Positions 35,416-45,333 of a DNA stretch of 64,000 nucleotides are shown here, one piece after another. The stretch lies in NCBI RefSeq assembly GCF_963082655.1, contig NC_081554.1, positions 123,913,453 to 123,977,452 on the forward strand, in the 5' to 3' direction. This DNA comes from Stomoxys calcitrans. Lineage: Eukaryota; Arthropoda; Insecta; Diptera; Muscidae. Position 1 is the stretch's first letter; the number at the start of each line of letters is the position of its first letter. The position numbers and the translations under genes were made by a program. The notes below the pieces were generated by a model, which made no database searches, was not told the DNA's origin, and worked only from the letters and a program-made list of their open reading frames with translations.

Positions 35416-35731
35416 AGCAGTAATATCGGAAGTCAAATGGTAATCCTACATGCCAAATTTCGTGAGAATCGGTTAACAAATGACCAAATTATTACAATTA
35501 TTGGTTTCTAGGCCGAAAAAGATGCCTGTGCCAATTTTAAAGAAGATCGGATGAAAATTCCACGCTGTATTTTGCACACAAATTAACATTTTTTGGCGGA
35601 GCGGTTTCCAAGCTCAAAAATCGGTTCGCTCAGGGTTCAAAAAAATCCGACAAAAAAAACCGAATCCCTGATTTTATATATATACGGCAAATGACTTAAT
35701 TTATAAATTTTACAAAATGAAAAAAATCAAA
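35416..35731. other. Unassigned sequence between family A copies
   Basis: The wording (CCAAATTTCGTGAGAATCGG, GAAGATCGGATGAAAATTCC) resembles family A style units, but no match to another copy in the window was found. Confidence 0.4.
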
Positions 35732-36040
35732 CAAGTAAGGAAAGACAAAAATCGGGCGTTGTCCACTATTTAATACTCTACACCTCCCCTATAAGTGGAA
35801 ATTGGGAGCTATATTTCATTTTGAACCGAATTTAATGGACTTGGGATGAAGTTTTCAGATGGGTTATAAAACATCCCATATCAAATTTCGACCAAGTGTG
35901 CTCAAATTTTTAATAAATACGGCTCTAAATGTGCAAATAAGGTGGTATACGAAAGCTATGTCTAAATCTGTATCCAAAATGTGAAATTCATCAGTAATAT
36001 CGAGAGTCATAAGAAAGTCCTTCCTGTCAAATTTTGACAG
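35732..36040. mobile_element. Family A3 fragment
   Basis: ACAAGTAAGGAAAGACAAAA, TCGGGCGTTGTCCACTATTT, AATACTCTACACCTCCCC and GGAGCTATATTTCATTTTGA match the start of the A3 copy at 54222 (CCAGTAAGGAAAGGCAAAAG, AATACTCTACACCACCGAG). It has the same design as family A with different ends. Confidence 0.65.
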
Positions 36041-36049
36041 GAGGTCGGT

Positions 36050-36270
36050 TCCAAAAGCAGCCGACCTAACAAAGGAAAGACTACTAATTTGGAAAAAATT
36101 TCTTTATTTCTCAACATAATTTTAGCGCGATACACTTTTTCCACCTTTACATTACTGGCAGGAAAGGAGCTAAATCTGGCGATCAAGTTGCGTGCAGAAA
36201 CAATTCGATCTTTAATTCATGGATCTTCGCATCGCAATGATAGATGAGCCAGTTTCTCCATATTAACAAA
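36050..36270 (-). pseudogene. Mariner-type transposase relic
   Basis: On the minus strand the frames give HCDAKIHELKIELFLHAT, SPDLAPF, and then WKKCIALKLC or a close frame. The layout matches a mariner C-terminus (SPDLAPSD..., RWxKCIALxGDYVE), with about 50 residues between the two blocks deleted. It is clearly different from the 5380-6304 mariner and appears to be another lineage. Confidence 0.6.
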
Positions 36271-36274
36271 TCAA

Positions 36275-36955
36275 CTGTGATACCCGGTTAATTGTTTAAA
36301 TACCCGGGTATTTACCCATTTATACCCAAAAGTTGAGTATTTATAATTTTGCAGATATCTTGGGTATACAAATATTTTCCACACAATTTTTGATGATTTC
36401 GTATTCTTTGTATATAAACCTGAACTTCTGATCTCACAAAATCGGATTTTATTTAAATATATCCCCTATATGCCCCGATAGCCGAGTGGGTAGCATGCTT
36501 GGATTACCAGTGCAGGGGTCGTGGGTTCGATTCCCGCCGGAAGCCTTGGTCTGTCGCTACTATGGTATTACAATGGTCTTAAAATTGTCTAAGTGAGTCT
36601 GTAAAGGACTGACACGCTTACCTAACCTAACCTATCCAAATATGGTCCGATCTGGACCACATTTGACAGGAATGGGTAGGGGTCTACCGGAATACATTGT
36701 GCCCAAGACTTTAAGTCTAGAGATTGGTCTTTATAGCGGCTGCATATAACTATAATCCGATTGTATGAGATCAAAAGTCAGGTTTATATACAAAGAATAC
36801 AAAATCATCAAATTGTTTGCAAAATGTTTTCATACCCAAGATATCTGCAAGATTATAAATAACCAAATAAATCCCCAAAAAAAGGTATTTATTGGGTATT
36901 TAACCAATAAATACCCAAGCTTTGGATATTTACCCGGTAGAAAGCCATCTCTAAC
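36275..36955. mobile_element. Fold-back element with about 170-bp inverted arms
   Basis: The left arm (36282-36447) has CAGATATCTTGGGTATACAA, GATTTCGTATTCTTTGTATA and AACCTGAACTTCTGATCTCA. The right arm (36752-36950) has the reverse complements: TGAGATCAAAAGTCAGGTTT, ATACAAAGAATACAAAATCA and TACCCAAGATATCTGCAAG. Outside these, both arms are rich in ATACCC/GGGTAT repeats. The 300-bp centre holds an S2 SINE and a family A like phrase (ATATGGTCCGATCTGGACCA). The element is non-coding. Confidence 0.8.
36472..36633 (+). mobile_element. S2 SINE, best copy
   Basis: The tRNA-like head has box A TAGCCGAGTGG (36479-36489) and box B GGTTCGATTCC (36524-36534), then CGCCGGAAGCCT. An 80-base body leads to the tail CTTACCTAACCTAACCT. 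Internal pol III promoter boxes at normal spacing make this a clear SINE. A tRNA acceptor 3' side is missing, so it is not a tRNA gene. Confidence 0.85.
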
Positions 36956-37540
36956 CATGGCTGATTGAAACTTAAAACATACACCCATGCTTTGGAAGTT
37001 TTCCACTTTGCACGAAAGTATTTATTTTTTGTATACTAATACCGCTATCTATATGTCAAGTCGGATCGCCCTCATATGACAACCAACGCCTTTGCCAAAT
37101 GCCGATATGAAAGATGGAAAAGTAGATATAGCAACCACACTCAAAACAAAAAGTGACCCAATGGTTGAGTTAAAATAAACTATTTTCGAATAAAGTCGAA
37201 CTTCATCTAGCGCTAAAGTATATGATGAACAAACGTGAAAGATAATTTGAACTGAACTCAATACAATGGATGGAATAAAATGTTCGAAATTTTTATTGTG
37301 TGTTAATACATTTGTGCAAACTTTTTGCAAAATCCTTCTATTTCCCTCAGTTTTAACTAATACGCATGAAAGAATTCTTTTAATTGTAGATGTACTATTA
37401 TTCTCATATTTATCCTTTATTTTAATAATATATTTCGAATTTACACTTTGCTAATACATATGTATTTCGCATATATTTACTATGAAAATAAAAATATTTT
37501 CATTTTTAGTTTTCAATGGCTTCGGAAAATTTCGCAGTTG
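36956..37540. other. No recognisable feature
   Basis: AT-rich sequence. The overlapping open frames near 37049-37454 on both strands show no family. Confidence 0.5.
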
Positions 37541-37639
37541 CAAAAAAGTCGCATAGGGTTAAGCACCATATTTTTCCAGAAGTTCCGTTACGCCATATCT
37601 AAAATATTTTAACGTTTGTTGAAAAAGAAATTAACGTAT

Positions 37640-37755
37640 TAGTAGTATACATCCTTTGCGAAATCATTTGCGACAAAATATTCCATCGCTGCATAAATTG
37701 TATTTCGCAATTTCAATATTAAAATTTCTCGCAAACAAAGTTAAATAAAGACAAC
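37640..37755 (+). repeat. Dispersed repeat B, copy 2
   Basis: TATACATCCTTTGCGAAATC, ATATTCCATCGCTGCATAAA and CTCGCAAACAAAGTTAAATA parallel 34680-34820. Confidence 0.6.
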
Positions 37756-37770
37756 AATAATTCATATTTT

Positions 37771-39165
37771 TTATACCCTCCACCATAAGATGGTGGGTAT
37801 ACTAATTTCGTCATTCTGTTTGTAACTACGCGAAATATTCGTCTGAGACCCCATAAAGTATATATATTCTTGACCGTCGTAACATTTTATGTCGATCTAG
37901 CCATGTCCGTCCGTCCGTCTGTCTGTCGAAAGCACGCTAACTTCCAAAGGAATAAAGCTAGCCGCTTGAAATTTTGCACAAATACTTCTTATTAGTGTAG
38001 GTCGGTTGGTATTGTAAATGGGCTATAATGGTCCATGTTTTGATATAGCTTCCATATAAACCGATCTTGGGTCTTGACTTCTTGAGCCTCTAAAGTGCGC
38101 AATTCTTATCCGATTGGAATGAAATTTTGCACGACGTGTTTTGTTCTGATATCCAACAACTGTGCCAAGTATGGTTCAAATCGGTCCATAACCTGATATA
38201 GCTGCCATATAAACCGATCTTGGGACTTTACTTCTTGAGCCTCTAGAGTGCGCAATTCTTATCCGATTGGAATGAAATTTTGCACGACGTGTTTTGTTAT
38301 GACATCCAACAACTGTGCCAAGTATGGTTCAAATCGGTCTATAACCTGATATAGCTGTCATATAAACCGATCATGGGTCTTGATTTCTTGAGCCTCTAGA
38401 GGACGCAATTCTTATCCGATTTGAATGAATTTTTGCACGAAGTATTTTGTTACGATATCCAACAACTGTGCTCGGTACGGTTTAAATCAGTCCATAACCT
38501 GATACAGCTGCCATATAAACCGATCTTGTGTCTTGACTTCTCGAGCCTCTAGAGTGCGCAATTCTTATCCGATTGGAATGAAATTTTGCACGACGTGTTT
38601 TGTTATGATATCTAACAACTGTGCAAAGTATGGTTCAAATCGGTTCAAAACCTGATATAGCTCTCATATAAACAGATCTGGGGACTTCACTCCTTGAGCT
38701 TCTAGAGGGCGCAATTCCTATCCGATTTGGCTGAAATTTTGCATGACGTATTTTATTCTTCCTTTCAACAACTGTGTCAAATAAGGTTCAAATTGGTTCA
38801 TGACCTGATATAGCTGCCATATAAACCGATTTGGGATTGACTTCTTAAGCCTCTAGAGGTCGCAATTATCCTCCGATTTGCCTGAAATTTTGTACAACGG
38901 ATCCATGTCATGACCATCAACATACGTGTTTATTATGGTGTGAATCGGTCTGTAGCCTGATACATCTCCCATATAAATCGATCTCTCTGTTTTACTTCTT
39001 GAGCACCCAAAGGGCGCAATCCTTATTCGAATTAGCTGACACTTTACACAGGTCTCCAACATATAATTTAATTGTGGTCCAAACCGGACCATATCTTGAT
39101 ATCGCTCTAATAGCAGAGCAAATCTTTTCTTATATCCTTTTTTTTGCCTAAGAAGAGATGCCGGG
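37771..39165 (+). mobile_element. Family A element with the clearest 153-bp array
   Basis: The 5' end TTATACCCTCCACCATAAGA is followed by the leader and then tandem units. The anchor (A)TGGTTCAAATCGG or its variant occurs at 38018, 38171, 38324, 38477, 38630 and 38783, exactly 153 bp apart each time. The last, more diverged unit at 38935 is 152 bp on. The element breaks at CTAAGAAGAGATGCCGGG, just before the 3' terminus, where another copy starts. Confidence 0.9.
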
Positions 39166-40400
39166 AAATACTAATGCCGGGGTATACTAATTTCGTCATT
39201 CTGTTTGTAACTCCTCGAAATATTCGTCTAAGACCTCATAAAGTATATATATTCTTGATCGTTCAGACATTTTAAGTCGAACTGGCCACATCCGTCCGTC
39301 CGTCTGTCGAAAGCACGCTCACTTTCGAAGAAGTAAAGCTAGCCGCTTGAAATTTTTCACAAATACTTCTTATTATTAGTGTAGGTCGGTTGGGATTGTA
39401 AATCGACTATATCGGTCCACCTTTTGATATAGCTGCCATACAAACCGATCTGGGATCTTGACTTCTTGAGCCGCTAGAGGGCACAATTCTTATCCGATTT
39501 GGCTGAAATTTTGCATGAGATGTTTTATTATGACTTCCAATAACTGTGCTGAGTATGGTTGAAATCGGTCCATAACCTGATATAGCTGTCATATAAACCT
39601 ATCTGGGTTTGCATGAGGCGTTTTGTTATGACTTCCAACAACTGTATTAAGAATGATTCAGATCAGCCCATAACCTCATACAGCTGCCATATAAACTGAT
39701 CTGGGGTCTTGACTTCTTGAGCCACTAGAGGGCCCAATTATTATCCGATTTAGCTGGAATTTTGCATGACATGTTTTGTTTTAACTTTCAACAACTGTGC
39801 TAAGAATAGTTCAAATCGGTCCATAACCTGATATAGCTGCCATATGAACCGATCTGGGATGTTGACTTCTTGAGCCTCTTAAGGGCGCGAGCCTCTTAAG
39901 GGCGCAAAATATGGTCTGAATCAGTCCATAACCTAATGCAGCTTCCCTATAAAACGATCTCCCTATTTTATTTTTTGAGCCCCTAAAGGCGAAATTTTTA
40001 TTCGATTTGGCTGAAATTTTAAATGACCTCTACTATGGTCTCCAATATTCAGTTCAATTATGGTCCGAAATGAACCATAACTAGATATTGTTCCAATAAC
40101 AGCAGCTCCTCCCATGTCCTTCATATCATGTCCAATTTCCTTCATACTTGTCAAATATGGTCTGAATCAGTCCATAACCTAATGCAGCTTCCCTATAAAA
40201 CGATCTCCCTATTTTATTTTTTGAGCCCCTAAAGACGAAATTTTTATTCGATTTGGCTGAAATTTTAAATGACCTCTACTATGGTCTCCAATATTCAGTT
40301 CAATTATGGTCCGAAATGAACCATAACTAGATATTGTTCCAATAACAGCATTTCTTTTCTTTTATCCTTTGTTTGCATAAAGAGATACCGTGGCAAGAAC
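39166..40400 (+). mobile_element. Family A element, directly after the previous one
   Basis: It begins mid-terminus (ATGCCGGGGTATACTAATTT), runs through the leader and several units, and ends near AGAGATACCGTGGCAAGAAC without the stem-loop. Its last part contains a recent 198-bp direct duplication (39907-40104 and 40153-40350). Confidence 0.85.
39907..40350 (+). repeat. 198-bp direct duplication
   Basis: 39907-40104 and 40153-40350 are the same length and by eye differ at one base (AAAGGCG against AAAGACG near 39988/40234). A 48-bp spacer separates them. It is inside a family A copy, whose other units are far more diverged. Confidence 0.9.
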
Positions 40401-40404
40401 TCGT

Positions 40405-41130
40405 TTTTTTTTTAAATATTTTTACACTTTTCAATTTCTTTCTTGTTGCCGCGCACGACTTTTCATGGCGAATGCGTACATCAGACAATATTTGCTATAC
40501 GGGAATGGTTTATATGGTTTCAGCTGTTACCTGTGCGTGTTGCTGACGCCTTTTCGTCGGCGGCACATGCATCTGCATTGCTCTTAATGGTTTATAATGT
40601 TGCGCATGACTATTGAATTTTTGTTTTTATTATAAACACAGGCAGTTTCCAATAACAGCATAAAAGGGTCACAGGTAAACATGTAGAATGTGCCATAGAC
40701 AGAGGAAAGTGCAGAAGGCGGACTTAGCTTTTTAAGTAAGAATTTGTATCAGTAATAAACATTTAATGGTTTCTAAGGGCATTTTATTTAGTGTTTCTAA
40801 CATGGATCTATTGTCCTATACAAAGTGAAGTCACAAATCAAACGCTCATGTATATGATATTCTGATAATGGCATGACTGACAAACAACATGTTTAAAAAG
40901 CACCTTCATTTAAAATAGGTTTCGAATTACTGAGAAGTTAATGAATTTAATCATCTCTCTAACGAAATCTAACTGTACTTCAATGAAATTTATTCAATAA
41001 TAATCAAATTTGGGAAATTCTTAAACTATTTTGAAGGAATATTTATTCAATTTGAAGAATATAGGTTTATGGCAGGCGTTGAACTCAACACTCAAAACGT
41101 TGTTTGCAATAGAAACATGGACATTGGAAT
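40405..41130. other. Unassigned region
   Basis: The part 40440-40600 is less AT-rich (GCCGCGCACGACTTTTC, GACGCCTTTTCGTCGGCGGC), with a fortuitous 65-codon frame. Nothing else is recognised. Confidence 0.45.
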
Positions 41131-41136
41131 ATTGGA

Positions 41137-41445
41137 GGCCACCGTAGCGCAGAGGTTAGCATGTCCGCCTATGGCGCTGAACGCCTGGGTTCTAATCCTG
41201 GCGAGACCATCAGAAGAAATTTTCAGCGGTGGTTTCCACTTCTAATGCTGGCAACATTTGTGAGGTACTATGCCATATAAAACTTCTCTCCAAAGAGGTG
41301 TCACACTGCGGCTCGCCGTTCGGACTCGGCTATAAAAGGGAGGCCCCTTATCATTGAGCTTAAAACTTGAATCGGACTGCACTCATTGATATGTGAGAAG
41401 TTTGCACCTGTTCCTTAGTGAAATGTTCGTGGGCAAAATTACTTA
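41137..41445 (+). mobile_element. S1 SINE, near-complete copy
   Basis: GGCCACCGTAGCGCAGAGG (box A), TGGGTTCTAATCCTGGCGAG (box B with one change), then the body ACTTCTCTCCAAAGAGGTGT, CGCCGTTCGGACTCGGCTAT, AAAAGGGAGGCCCCTTATCA, and the end TGAAATGTTCGTGGGCAAAA. A target duplication was not found. Confidence 0.9.
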
Positions 41446-41449
41446 AAAT

Positions 41450-42390
41450 TTTCAATTCTTCCTTGTTTTAATCAAAATTTATCTAAATTAGATTAAAATT
41501 AGCCAACTTATTTGGAATAAGTATTTTACATTATTTTATGCGCACCATTTTTCTGAGGGCATATAATGCGACCTCCCGACTTGACTACTTCATTCGCTGG
41601 CCTACGTGATTCACATGTTTATTTTTTTTTTTATTAATCCCATAATTTTTCTCAATCTTAAATTTAGACTCACTGCAATTGAAATGTCTACATGCAACCA
41701 CTGTGTTACGTTTGCATAACTGCAAACATTTAATTATGCGCATTTAAGAAGTTTGTCGTTGTTTTTATTTTGTTTTTAATCACACTAACGCCAGTTTTTG
41801 GCGCTAGCAAAGTGCTGGCAAACAACCAAAATATACACAGCGAAACTAAAGATTTCACGCATCAATTTGTATGATTAGAAAGCCAAAGACATCAAAAGCA
41901 GCTGGTTGATTTTATTTAAATGCTGCAATTCACAACCAACCAACTACCATGCCATAAGTATAGAAAGATCGTTTGACTCGACGATCAACTAATGACAAGT
42001 GCGATGCAATCTGTAAAGTGTTGGAACAACATTTATCAGTGATAAGACTATAGAGAATTCGACTACACTAAATTCTTAGCAAAACCAATCGATTCAATTG
42101 ACTGTGTGCAGTTGCTGACTTTTGTCACCCCAACATAAGAAAGGGGCACGTCAATTCGCTGTCGCCTGTGTCATTCAGCAAAATTGCTTATCTACAATTT
42201 TTTAATCACTTCAAATTATTGGGTTACTGCTCTGGCCATCAGAATATGTTAAATTAAAAATAAAAAAAGCAAACGTTGCAAGTGCACCAACTCAACTTTC
42301 ATCTTCATGTAGTTGACATTTTTAATTCAATACTTGGCCTAAAAAGGGAAATTTGAGTTCTTTCATTCATAAAGTAGATTGTAATATCTC
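41450..42390. other. No recognisable feature
   Basis: AT-rich unique-looking sequence without a supported gene. Confidence 0.5.
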
Positions 42391-42391
42391 T

Positions 42392-42640
42392 TTTTGTATG
42401 GTGAAGAATATTTGGTTCATCGTTCTATTTGCAACTTCTGAAAATATTCGAATGCGATGGAGGGGATAAAAAATAATTGATCGAAAAAACTCTAGGTACA
42501 TGTGGCTTTATTCACCTACATATATGTCTGTCCACGATGCAGTCTCACATCCGAATATAGATGAAAGACCCCGTAACGTAATATATTTTCTTCAACGACA
42601 TAATATTTTAAGTTAATGCAGTCATGGCGCCATGACTGTG
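42392..42640. mobile_element. Very old family A remnant
   Basis: TGGTTCATCGTTCTATTTGC near 42412 and AGACCCCGTAACGTAATATA near 42568 echo the 5' leader of family A. Most of the sequence is eroded. Confidence 0.35.
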
Positions 42641-42854
42641 GGTCTATAAACAAATACGGCCCAAATTGTAAAAAACTAGACCCTAAATTTGGAGTGATAT
42701 TTTGCGTTATGAAAAATGACCCCACAAAAAGTACAATCGAAAAATAGATGAAATTTGCATCCAATATTAAATTGGAATTAAGTCTCGTTTTAGAACTTGG
42801 GGTGTATTTTGATAATACAATTTCACCTCAAACATCAGCATAATAACCTCAAAT

Positions 42855-43110
42855 TTTTTGTTTTTATTACCTTTCATTTAAGTGCCATATGGTCCCTGTC
42901 GGCCAACAAGTACATTGGGGGTCATCCCTCCGACACTTGTCCAAGACCTTTTCTTCGAGTCCCATATTATCGGTATATGCATGTCCTGTTGAAGGGATTG
43001 GTCCCTAATACTAATATCAGATTCATACTCTACAGTCCAAGACCTTTCATTAAAGTCCAACATTTTTCTGTAGTCCCTGAGACATTTAAATTCATACAAG
43101 CACGTTTTGT
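42855..43110 (-). mobile_element. Family H fragment
   Basis: TACCTTTCATTTAAGTGCCA, ACCTTTTCTTCGAGTCCCAT and AGATTCATACTCTACAGTCC are two successive reverse H units. Confidence 0.65.
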
Positions 43111-43195
43111 GGGTAAGGTGACCGCCAAGAAACCAAATTTTTTGTGTGAGAGTAATTTGACTTACATAGAATTTGTTATTTGACTTGCATAGAAT

Positions 43196-43370
43196 CCATG
43201 TAAAAACTTCTCCTCAAAGAGGTGTCGCACTGTGGCACGCCGCTCCGTCTCGGCTATAAAAAGGAGGCCCTTTTTCATTGAGCTTAAAACTTTATTCGGA
43301 CAGTACTCATTGATAAGTGAGAAGTTTGCCCCTGTTCCTTAATGAAAAGTTAATGGGCAAATGTCCATTT
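43196..43370 (+). mobile_element. S1 SINE, 3' part only
   Basis: CCATGTAAAAACTTCTCCTC, AAAGAGGTGTCGCACTGTGG and the end GAAAAGTTAATGGGCAAAT. The tRNA head is missing, as after 5' truncation by incomplete reverse transcription. Confidence 0.85.
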
Positions 43371-43374
43371 ACTC

Positions 43375-43595
43375 TACTCCTTTGACCTCCAACATATGTG
43401 CCAATTATTGTGTGAATTGGTATATAACCTGATATAGGTCCTATAAAAACTGATATCCCGGTGGTACTTACTGAACCCTAGAGAGCGCAGTTCTTATCCG
43501 ATTAACCTGAAATTTTGCACAACGACTTCTCCTATGATGTCCAATATCTATGCCAATCGGTCCTTAACCTGATCTCTCAATTTGGTAACAGTTTG
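43375..43595 (+). mobile_element. Family A internal fragment
   Basis: TATATAACCTGATATAGGTC, GCGCAGTTCTTATCCGATTA and ACCTGAAATTTTGCACAACG are one and a half units, directly after the SINE fragment. Confidence 0.75.
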
Positions 43596-44255
43596 TTTTT
43601 TTTTTGCATTTCCGTATAAGCTAGCTACTTTGATCTCAATTTTGTTTACAAGTTTTAAGCAAAGGCACAAACAAAGTTTTTTTTGGTTAATACCTACCAC
43701 TATCTATAAATAACACAAATATTTTTTTTATCAAATTGACACAGATGCAAATTTATAGACTATTTGACGATGAACACATGACAATCCTAGGTGAGCACCG
43801 GCTGAAACATATGTTGTCTTTGACAGCTTGCAGCTGTTTTACTGGATCAAATCAATCAATAAGTTTGTTCAAGTACTCAAAAATTTTTGCAAATTTTTAC
43901 TGAAAGTCCTTTGCGTACTTTATTTTCTAGCAAAAGAGAGCTGAAGAGTGCGTCAGAGCGAGAGTTTTGGTAGTTGAGAGCTTGCAAATTTCTACTGGAG
44001 GTTTTTTTCCAGCAGAAAGGTTCAGCATCGAACAGCTGTTTCATGAAAACCAGCTGTGTAATTCAAATAAACAGCAAAAGAGAGTATGCGAGATACTTAC
44101 TCTCCTGTAAATTTGTTCTGGAAAAGTACGCTAACAGACCTATTGTAGAATTGATAACTGATTTCAGTGAAATGTTAGTGATCCATTGAAATACCATTTT
44201 TTCGAAATTAATCGAACTGGAAAATGAGTCTTGAGGAGTTAGATATGTCATTTCA
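43596..44255. other. No recognisable gene
   Basis: It holds recurring CAGCTG and AGCAAAAGAGAG words (43833, 43932, 44032, 44071) but no clear unit or ends. Confidence 0.4.
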
Positions 44256-44257
44256 AA

Positions 44258-44492
44258 GGCCACCGTGGCGCATGTCCGCCTATGACGCCGTTCGGTTCTA
44301 ATCCCATCAGAAAAATTTTCAGCGGTGGTTATCCCCATACTATTGTTGGCTACATATGTGAGGTATCCTGCCATGTTAAAACTTCTCTACCAAATGGTGT
44401 CGCTATGCGGCACGCCGTTCAGACTCCGCATAAAAATGAAGGCCCCTATTCATTGAGCTAAAACTGTAATCGATCTGCACTCACTGATATGA
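44258..44492 (+). mobile_element. S1 SINE with a deleted box A region
   Basis: GGCCACCGTGGCG jumps straight to CATGTCCGCCTATGACGCC, losing about 10 bases. Box B is eroded (TTCGGTTCTAATCCCATC). The body is well kept (GGTATCCTGCCATGTTAAAA) and stops at CACTCACTGATATGATCA, before the usual end. Confidence 0.85.
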
Positions 44493-44534
44493 TCATCACT
44501 ATCACTAATATTTTGACATAAAGTTATTGTAGAA

Positions 44535-44735
44535 CAGAAGCCGAAATATTTGTTTGAGAGACTGAGATTTGCTCAATCCTGTCGTAAAAAGAAGGTGATA
44601 TCTTCTATAAGACAGAGCCCGATGTCTGAACGACAGTTTTATATCGGCAATATTCGTCTATGGTATAATCTACCACACAATAAATGCATCAGCATTGCAT
44701 TTAAAAAAAGGGTTATTAAATTTTTTCCATAAAAA
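44535..44735 (+). pseudogene. C-terminal scrap of a jockey-superfamily type LINE
   Basis: The frame gives FERLRFAQSCRKKKVISSIR, MSERQFYIGNIRLWYNLPHN and AFKKRVIKFF. The pattern (basic stretch, ER-QF-x-x-IRLWNxLP, FK-K) is the usual end of the reverse transcriptase protein in many insect non-LTR elements. The AT-rich 3' tail probably follows from 44736. It is too short to place in a clade. Confidence 0.6.
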
Positions 44736-45330
44736 ACTGATATCCTTAAAAATTTTTACTGATTATGATCGGCTTAAAATTATAAAGCAATTTTTATCAT
44801 TCTTTTACTTTACTTCTTATTTATTGTGGCCGTACACTCAACCAAATTTTGTTATTAAAAACAGCAAACACTTTTTTAAAACAGCCGTTTTTGTCTGCTC
44901 AAAATGGGAAGCAGCCATTATTGCTCTTTCAGCAAACATAGGGGTGCTGTATTAACAAACATTTCGGTCAGCTAAATCAGCAAACAAAATATGCTGTTTA
45001 AGTACAAAAATCTTCTGAAAAAATTTTAGGCTATTTTTTTTGCCTGTTACTGGTTTTGATTACTTTAGGCATTTTTTTTAGAAATTTTGTTAGAGAAGAT
45101 GATTTTAATTTGTTGAATATAACTCTAAATAAGCCACCTGATACATCTATTGGTATACATTTCGAAATGTGGCTGAGCTCTCTCGCAATTTTTGTTATTG
45201 CTCTACTAATGTGTACATGACTAACTTGGCCTTTTGTTTCTAAATTTAAAGAAAAAAGATTATGGAAAGTATACATTCACACATGGTGGTTATAAACATC
45301 CACTGAGACACACATTTACATTTGTGTTTC
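44736..45330. other. Probable LINE 3' tail and unassigned sequence
   Basis: AT-rich, with CAGCAAACA words at 44860, 44930 and 44980. Nothing is firmly assigned. Confidence 0.4.
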
Positions 45331-45333
45331 ATT

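Noticed and set aside
36472..36545. Possible tRNA gene
   Set aside because: Box A and box B are good, but no acceptor stem closes, the sequence runs on into a SINE body, and a collinear copy exists at 1026. It is a SINE head.
36617..36633. Telomeric repeat tract
   Set aside because: Only about three CCTAA-like units, and they form the tail of an S2 SINE.
37771..39165. CRISPR-like array from the regular spacing
   Set aside because: Units are adjacent and fully homologous, with no constant short repeat and unique spacer alternation. The context is a eukaryotic transposon.
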